This document shows, piece by piece, positions 38,007 through 42,291 of a stretch of 42,291 bases of DNA; the stretch's first letter is position 1, and each line of letters opens with the position of its first letter. This DNA comes from CAWJEL01 sp964647255 (GTDB taxonomy: Bacteria; Chloroflexota; Anaerolineae; CG2-30-64-16). Location of the stretch: the NCBI GenBank assembly GCA_964647255.1, contig CAZYGI010000029.1, positions 1 to 42,291 of the forward strand. The letters are read 5' to 3'. Position numbers and translations under genes: made by a program. Below the pieces are notes generated by a model that was given only the letters and a program-made list of their open reading frames with translations, was not told where the DNA came from and did no database searches.

Positions 38007-39941
38007 ATGGCTACCCAACCTCTGCCTGCCGTCCGGCGCATCGGCCCTGCGACCCTTGCCGGCCTGGCGCTGCTCATGCTCTTCGCCGCGCTCTACCTGC
38101 TGACGCTCGACGATGGCCTGCGGCCCGGCGAACTGGCCGGCGGCGACCTGATCACGCACCAATACGCGCAGGTGCAGGGCCGGCCCAGCAACGCGCCCGG
38201 CTATCCGCTTTACACGATGGGCGGCTGGCTCTGGTTCCGCGTCGGCCGTGCGCTCCTGGGCCAGGCGCACAACCCGATCCAAATTCTTTCATCCTACTCG
38301 ACGTTTTGGGCGCTGCTCGCCCTGTGGTTGCTCTACCGGCTGCTCTTGCGGACGGCGAAATGGCCGGTTGCGTTCCTTGTAACCGCCTTCTATGGCGTCA
38401 CGTATTTCTTCTGGTACTACGCCGTCACCACCGAGCAGTACGCGTCGGCGGTGGCATGGACGCTGGCGGTCGTGCTGCTGGCTTTCCGTTGGGCCGATGG
38501 CCGCCGCGACCGCGACCTGCTGGCGCTGGCCCTGCTGATGGGCGTGGCGCTGGCCCACATGATTACGGTTCTGGCGATCCTGCCGCCGCTGCTCTGGTTC
38601 GTGCTGCATAAGGACCCTGGCCTGCTCCGCCGGCCCCGGCTGCTGGCCAGCGCCTTCGGGCTGGCGCTGTTACCGCTGCTGAGCTATCTGTTCGTCTATG
38701 TTCGCGGCGCGCAACACCCGGAGTGGCGCGGCGCCGGCGAATGGACCAACGCCTGGCAATGGTTCCTGGCTTTCGTTTCGACGAAACAGGGCCGCAGCGA
38801 GCTAACCTGGTCGCTCAGGCCGTTCTTCACCGCCGAATTCCCTGCGCTGATCTGGCGCGAGCTCACATGGCCGGGATTGCTCGCCGGGCTGGCGGGCATC
38901 GCCGCGTTGGGGCGCCGCCGGGCCGCGCTGCTCTACATCACGCTTCTGATCTATCTCGTCTTCTGCTGGATTGACCGGCTCGGCAACTGGTATCAGGTCA
39001 TCATGCCCGCCTACGCGCTGATCGCGGTGGGGCTGGGCGCCGGGATCGGCTGGCTGTGGCGGATGTGCCAGGGGACAGAAGAACGCACCCTGTTGGGCCC
39101 GCCAGAAAACGCAGACATCCCAAGCCGTCGGGCCGCAAAGGGATCAGGTCTATCCCGCGCCTCCGTACCCCTGCTCCTCTGCGCAGGACTCACCGCCCTC
39201 GTGCTCTACCGCGGCCTCCGCTCCTACCCGCGCGCCGACGCCAGCGGCCGCGCCGAAGACACGGGGTTGCAGCCCGGTTGGGCCATCCTGGCGGATGAAC
39301 CGCCGGCCGGGACCGCGGTGCTCGGAACGGAGGCGGAGGAACTGGCCCTCAACTATCTGACAGAAATCTGGGGGCGGCGGCCGGACATCCGGAGCGTGAC
39401 CAGCGCTGAGGCGCGGACACTGCTGCAGGCAGACAAGCCGCTGGCCGTCACCGTCGCCGCACTGCCGCTGGTCACGGAGGAGGTCAGCCCGGATGCGCAC
39501 TACAGCGCGTTGGGCGCCACGCTGATCGCGGTGCGTGGGATGCCAGACACCGCCCCGCCGCCTGGGCCAGACTTCCAGCCCTGGCAGCACGATTTCAGTG
39601 GCGAGCTACAGTTGATCGGCGGCCGGTTCGAAACACGAAGGATGACAGGGGAAACCGTGGTGCTGCTCTTCTGGCAGGCGCCCGCCGCGCCCGCGCAGGA
39701 TTGGTCGGTCTCGGTGCGATTGACGCGCGACGGGGCGGAAATCGCCCAGCAGGATCAGGCGCACCCTGTGGCCGGCGCGTACCCCACCGCGCGCTGGTCG
39801 TCGGGCGAGGTCGTCGCCGACGCCTATGCGTTTCACCTGCCCCCGGGCGTCGTGGCCGACGGTGTAACGGTCATTCCCTACCGGACCCAGGGAGACGGGA
39901 GCTTCGTCAATTTGGATGTGGCGCGCTTCACGTTGCGGTAA
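38007..39941 (+). CDS. DUF2723 multi-pass membrane protein (GT-C-like)
   Basis: A 644-aa protein. The first half holds about ten hydrophobic segments, beginning at residues 14-34. It contains the DUF2723 signature region (GGDLITHQYAQVQGRPSNAPGYPLYTMGGWLWF, an acidic residue in the first loop followed by PGYPLY), as in GT-C glycosyltransferases that use polyprenyl-linked sugars. Residues about 345-380 form a charged loop, with one more span near 381-395. The C-terminal half (about 400-644) is a soluble, beta-rich extracytoplasmic domain. Substrate is unknown; a role in cell-surface glycosylation is inference. The 3' end overlaps the convergent AI-2E/HAD gene by 14 bases. Confidence 0.85.
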   Translation: MATQPLPAVRRIGPATLAGLALLMLFAALYLLTLDDGLRPGELAGGDLITHQYAQVQGRPSNAPGYPLYTMGGWLWFRVGRALLGQAHNPIQILSSYSTFWALLALWLLYRLLLRTAKWPVAFLVTAFYGVTYFFWYYAVTTEQYASAVAWTLAVVLLAFRWADGRRDRDLLALALLMGVALAHMITVLAILPPLLWFVLHKDPGLLRRPRLLASAFGLALLPLLSYLFVYVRGAQHPEWRGAGEWTNAWQWFLAFVSTKQGRSELTWSLRPFFTAEFPALIWRELTWPGLLAGLAGIAALGRRRAALLYITLLIYLVFCWIDRLGNWYQVIMPAYALIAVGLGAGIGWLWRMCQGTEERTLLGPPENADIPSRRAAKGSGLSRASVPLLLCAGLTALVLYRGLRSYPRADASGRAEDTGLQPGWAILADEPPAGTAVLGTEAEELALNYLTEIWGRRPDIRSVTSAEARTLLQADKPLAVTVAALPLVTEEVSPDAHYSALGATLIAVRGMPDTAPPPGPDFQPWQHDFSGELQLIGGRFETRRMTGETVVLLFWQAPAAPAQDWSVSVRLTRDGAEIAQQDQAHPVAGAYPTARWSSGEVVADAYAFHLPPGVVADGVTVIPYRTQGDGSFVNLDVARFTLR

Positions 39942-41763
39942 GCGGCTGACACAACCACTCGCCCAACTGCGCGGTGGACTCAATCACCAGGTCCGCATCG
40001 CCGAAGTCATCATTTTCCCCGAACCCGCACAGCACGCCGACGGCCAGCGCGCCCGCCGCTTTCGCCGCACGCACATCCACCTCGGTATCGCCGACCATCA
40101 CGCACTGCTGAGGCGGCACGCCGAGCTTCTCAGCCGCCTTCAGGACCGGCATCGGGTGCGGCTTCAGGCGACGCGTATCAGTGCGCGTGATCACCGCGGA
40201 GAACAGCGCTGACAGACCGTACTGCGACAGGAACTCCAGCGCTTCATGCTTGTTGCGGCTGGTGACGACGCCCAGCCGGTAGCGCGACGCCAGCTCATGC
40301 ACCGTCTCCACCGTGCCCACCACCGCAAGGAAGTTATCGGCTTTGCGATGCCCTTTCCAGCGATGCAGTGCATCGCTCAAGCGGAACAACACTCCGTCCA
40401 ACTGCAGTGTATCCAGGAAGGTGATCAACCCGTTGACCGATGACTCACTGCGCATCAGCCAGCGACGAGCGAGCCGGAGACGCTCATCCTCCGGCACCCA
40501 TTTAAACAAACGGAGACGCCGGGCAATCGCGGCCACCGCTTCATCATCGGTCTCGATCAAAGTGCCGTCGAGATCGAACAAGATGGCGCGCACGCCGCGT
40601 TCGGCCACCCGTCCGGCCCAAAAGTGTGACCGATCAACCGTCGGTTCGGGCGCGGGGAACGGCTGCAAATCGAACAGCTTGCGATAGGCGTAGCCCAGGA
40701 GCAGACGGAGCGAAGCCATTGTGGGCGCAGCCAACAGCACCCCCAACACGCCGCCCAGCTGCAGCCCCGCTAACGCGCCGATGATCACCACCGCAGGGTG
40801 CAAACGCACGCGGCTGCCGACCAGGTACGGCACGAGGAACAAATTCTCAAACTGTTGCAGCAGGAAATACGACCCGGCCACCAGGATCGCGAAGCCGACG
40901 TTGGGCAGCGGCAGCCAGCTTGATCCCAGAAACAAGGCGATCAAGACGCCCGGAATCGCCGCGACCACCGGGCCGATGGCGGGGACCAGTTCCATGACCC
41001 CCGAGATCAATCCCAGCACCGGCGCATTGCGCACGCCCAGGAACGTCATCATGAGCCCGACCACGCACGCCATCACGGTCGCGACCAGCAGTTGCCCGCG
41101 CACGAACGCATTCCAGACGCGTGTCAAGTCGCCCCACAGCCGTCCCAGCTCGGGCCGCCAGATTTCCGGGATGTTGCGGGCGACGAACCGGCCGAAGCGC
41201 GGGGCATCCCGGACGGCATAGAAGCCAAAGACCATGACAAACAGCGTCCAGACAACGCCGCTGACCGCGCTGCGCACAACCACTGCGGCGCTGCCCGCCA
41301 GGGGCCCCCACAGGCCCTGTAGATTCTGTACGCTGGAGATGTCAGGCCCGCCCAACAAGCCGGTCAACCAGTGGTTAACCGGTTGATAGAACGGGCCTAA
41401 ATCAATGGTCAGTGTGGAAGTGATCTTGAGCGGTTCCGGTTCGACCTTGAGCAGCGCCTGCCCGACGTTGACCAGCGTGTTGCTGAAGGCGGTGAACGCG
41501 TTGACGGCCCACGGCGCGATAAGCGCGGGGATGGTCAACAGCAACAGGACAACCACGATTTGTGAGACCAAAGCGACCGGGGTGCGCGGCCAGCCGGTGC
41601 GCCGCAGAATCCAGCCGACGGGCAGGGAGACGAGGTAGGCCAGGAGCAGTGCGATGATCACCGGTGGAATGAGTTGACGCGCTCGCACCAGCAACCAAAC
41701 TGCGCCGATCAGTAGAGTGACAGTGACCAGTTGCTTAAAAAACGGACTCCACCGAGTGTTCAT
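39928..41763 (-). CDS. AI-2E-family transporter fused to a HAD-superfamily phosphatase
   Basis: A 611-aa fusion. Residues 1-365 are an AI-2E/YdiK-type permease with about eight membrane spans and conserved MELVPAIGPVVAAIPGVLIAL near 257-277. After a Pro-rich joint (366-378) follows a complete HAD hydrolase: motif I RAILFDLDGTLIETDD with D397 and D399, motif II VVTSRNKHEA, motif III lysine RLKPHPMPVL, motif IV MVGDTEVDVRAAKAAG, resembling phosphoglycolate phosphatases. The HAD part is predicted cytoplasmic. The ATG overlaps the stop codon of the upstream signal peptidase gene as ATGA, so translation is coupled. I see no stop or frameshift at the joint. Confidence 0.9.
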   Translation of the reverse strand: MNTRWSPFFKQLVTVTLLIGAVWLLVRARQLIPPVIIALLLAYLVSLPVGWILRRTGWPRTPVALVSQIVVVLLLLTIPALIAPWAVNAFTAFSNTLVNVGQALLKVEPEPLKITSTLTIDLGPFYQPVNHWLTGLLGGPDISSVQNLQGLWGPLAGSAAVVVRSAVSGVVWTLFVMVFGFYAVRDAPRFGRFVARNIPEIWRPELGRLWGDLTRVWNAFVRGQLLVATVMACVVGLMMTFLGVRNAPVLGLISGVMELVPAIGPVVAAIPGVLIALFLGSSWLPLPNVGFAILVAGSYFLLQQFENLFLVPYLVGSRVRLHPAVVIIGALAGLQLGGVLGVLLAAPTMASLRLLLGYAYRKLFDLQPFPAPEPTVDRSHFWAGRVAERGVRAILFDLDGTLIETDDEAVAAIARRLRLFKWVPEDERLRLARRWLMRSESSVNGLITFLDTLQLDGVLFRLSDALHRWKGHRKADNFLAVVGTVETVHELASRYRLGVVTSRNKHEALEFLSQYGLSALFSAVITRTDTRRLKPHPMPVLKAAEKLGVPPQQCVMVGDTEVDVRAAKAAGALAVGVLCGFGENDDFGDADLVIESTAQLGEWLCQPLTAT

Positions 41764-42291
41764 CGGATAACGCCGATTTGTTCAGGCGGCCAATAGCGGA
41801 ACACCGCATGCCCCACGATCTGATCCAACGCCACGGGGCCAAAAATGCGCGAGTCTCGGCTGGCGATGCGGTTATCCCCCATGACAAAGACGTGCAGCGG
41901 CGGCACCACCCACGAGCGCCCGTTGCCGGACGTGGGCTGCGTAAGATAGGGCTCGGCGATCGGCGTGCCATCCACATAGACGCGGCCATCGGTGACGGTG
42001 ATCCGCTCGCCGGGCAGCCCGATGACCCGCTTGATCAGCAGCTCCGGGCCGCCGGTGGGATCCTGGATCACCACGACATCCCCGCGCTGCGGACCGTGCA
42101 GGCGGTAGCTCACCTTCTCGATCACCAGGCGTTGGTCGGTGTGGAGGTTTGGCTCCATGCTCTGGCCGTAGACGCGGGTCGCTTGCGCCAGAAAGACATG
42201 GATCAAGAGGGCAATGGCGATGGCTGGGACCAGCGTGCTGAGCGCGTCAAGGGCCAGCCCGACCAACCAATGCCGGGGTTTAGGTGTGGGC
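41760..42291 (-). CDS. lepB: Signal peptidase I (N-terminal end outside the window)
   Basis: Removes signal peptides at the outer face of the cytoplasmic membrane. The frame stays open to the window edge without a convincing start; a TTG at 42266 is possible but has no ribosome-binding site, so the gene is treated as 5'-partial. The membrane anchor LVPAIAIALLIHVFL precedes the catalytic Ser in GQSMEPN (codon 42161-42159). The general-base Lys is in LIKRVIGLPGE (codon 42032-42030). Boxes D and E read LPGERITVTDGRVYVDG and VFVMGDNRIASRDSR. It ends at TGA overlapping the next gene's ATG. Confidence 0.94.
   Translation of the reverse strand, partial: PTPKPRHWLVGLALDALSTLVPAIAIALLIHVFLAQATRVYGQSMEPNLHTDQRLVIEKVSYRLHGPQRGDVVVIQDPTGGPELLIKRVIGLPGERITVTDGRVYVDGTPIAEPYLTQPTSGNGRSWVVPPLHVFVMGDNRIASRDSRIFGPVALDQIVGHAVFRYWPPEQIGVIR

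Noticed and set aside
1..42291. tRNA, rRNA, riboswitch or T-box
   Set aside because: Intergenic regions were read for cloverleaf, T-box and common riboswitch motifs and none was recognised; this is by eye only.

Overview
The window is a dense, high-GC (roughly two-thirds G+C by eye) bacterial chromosome segment. Gene content and style suggest a Chloroflexota (Anaerolineae-like) genome: a short HisG with HisZ, Tat-dependent lipoproteins with Thr/Pro linkers, a DUF2723 membrane protein, and many small palindromic and heptanucleotide repeats. This lineage call is inference; no rRNA or other phylogenetic marker was tested. Sigma70-like promoters are unusually easy to see (several TTGACA-N17-TATAxT). 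Most genes have a Shine-Dalgarno sequence, but two appear leaderless.

Layout. 1-5609 (minus strand): proteostasis operon tig-clpP-clpX (clpX cut by the window edge), preceded by a YqeB/EF2563-type gene and mutL. 5703-16107 (plus strand): a probable single operon opened by a TetR regulator with a consensus promoter and two palindromic operators. It continues with thiolase, 3-hydroxyacyl-CoA dehydrogenase, enoyl-CoA hydratase, a NYN-LOTUS putative RNase, two acyl-CoA dehydrogenases and the electron-transfer flavoprotein subunits EtfB and EtfA. Together these encode acyl-CoA beta-oxidation and its electron outlet. 16186-17879: a DUF433-GNAT fusion and a multi-pass membrane protein.

17893-29271: a histidine operon, hisL(leader)-hisZ-hisG-hisD-hisC-[dinB-GH10]-hisB-hisH-hisA-hisF-hisI-hisE. 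It begins with a recognisable transcription attenuator: a 19-codon leader peptide with four consecutive His codons, followed by a perfect intrinsic terminator before hisZ. All steps from PRPP/ATP to histidine are present except histidinol-phosphate phosphatase. Two unrelated genes, one of them a lower-GC Tat-exported GH10-like glycosidase, interrupt the operon. At least four his genes (hisD, hisC, hisH, hisA) carry in-frame insertions of palindromic or heptameric repeat DNA, and hisG and hisI have repeat-derived termini.

29278-34781: a small hypothetical gene, a two-S1-domain RNA-binding protein with a perfect consensus promoter, gyrA, and an AlbA_2/HATPase (COG2865-type) protein. 34822-37823 (minus): a C26 peptidase/amidotransferase, glutamate racemase and a Tat-lipoprotein glycosidase-like gene. 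38007-39941: a DUF2723 membrane protein, predicted leaderless. 39928-42291 (minus): signal peptidase I (5' end outside the window), overlapped ATGA-style by an AI-2E transporter-HAD phosphatase fusion.

The most notable features are the his attenuator and the pervasive repeat elements that have entered coding sequences without breaking frame.
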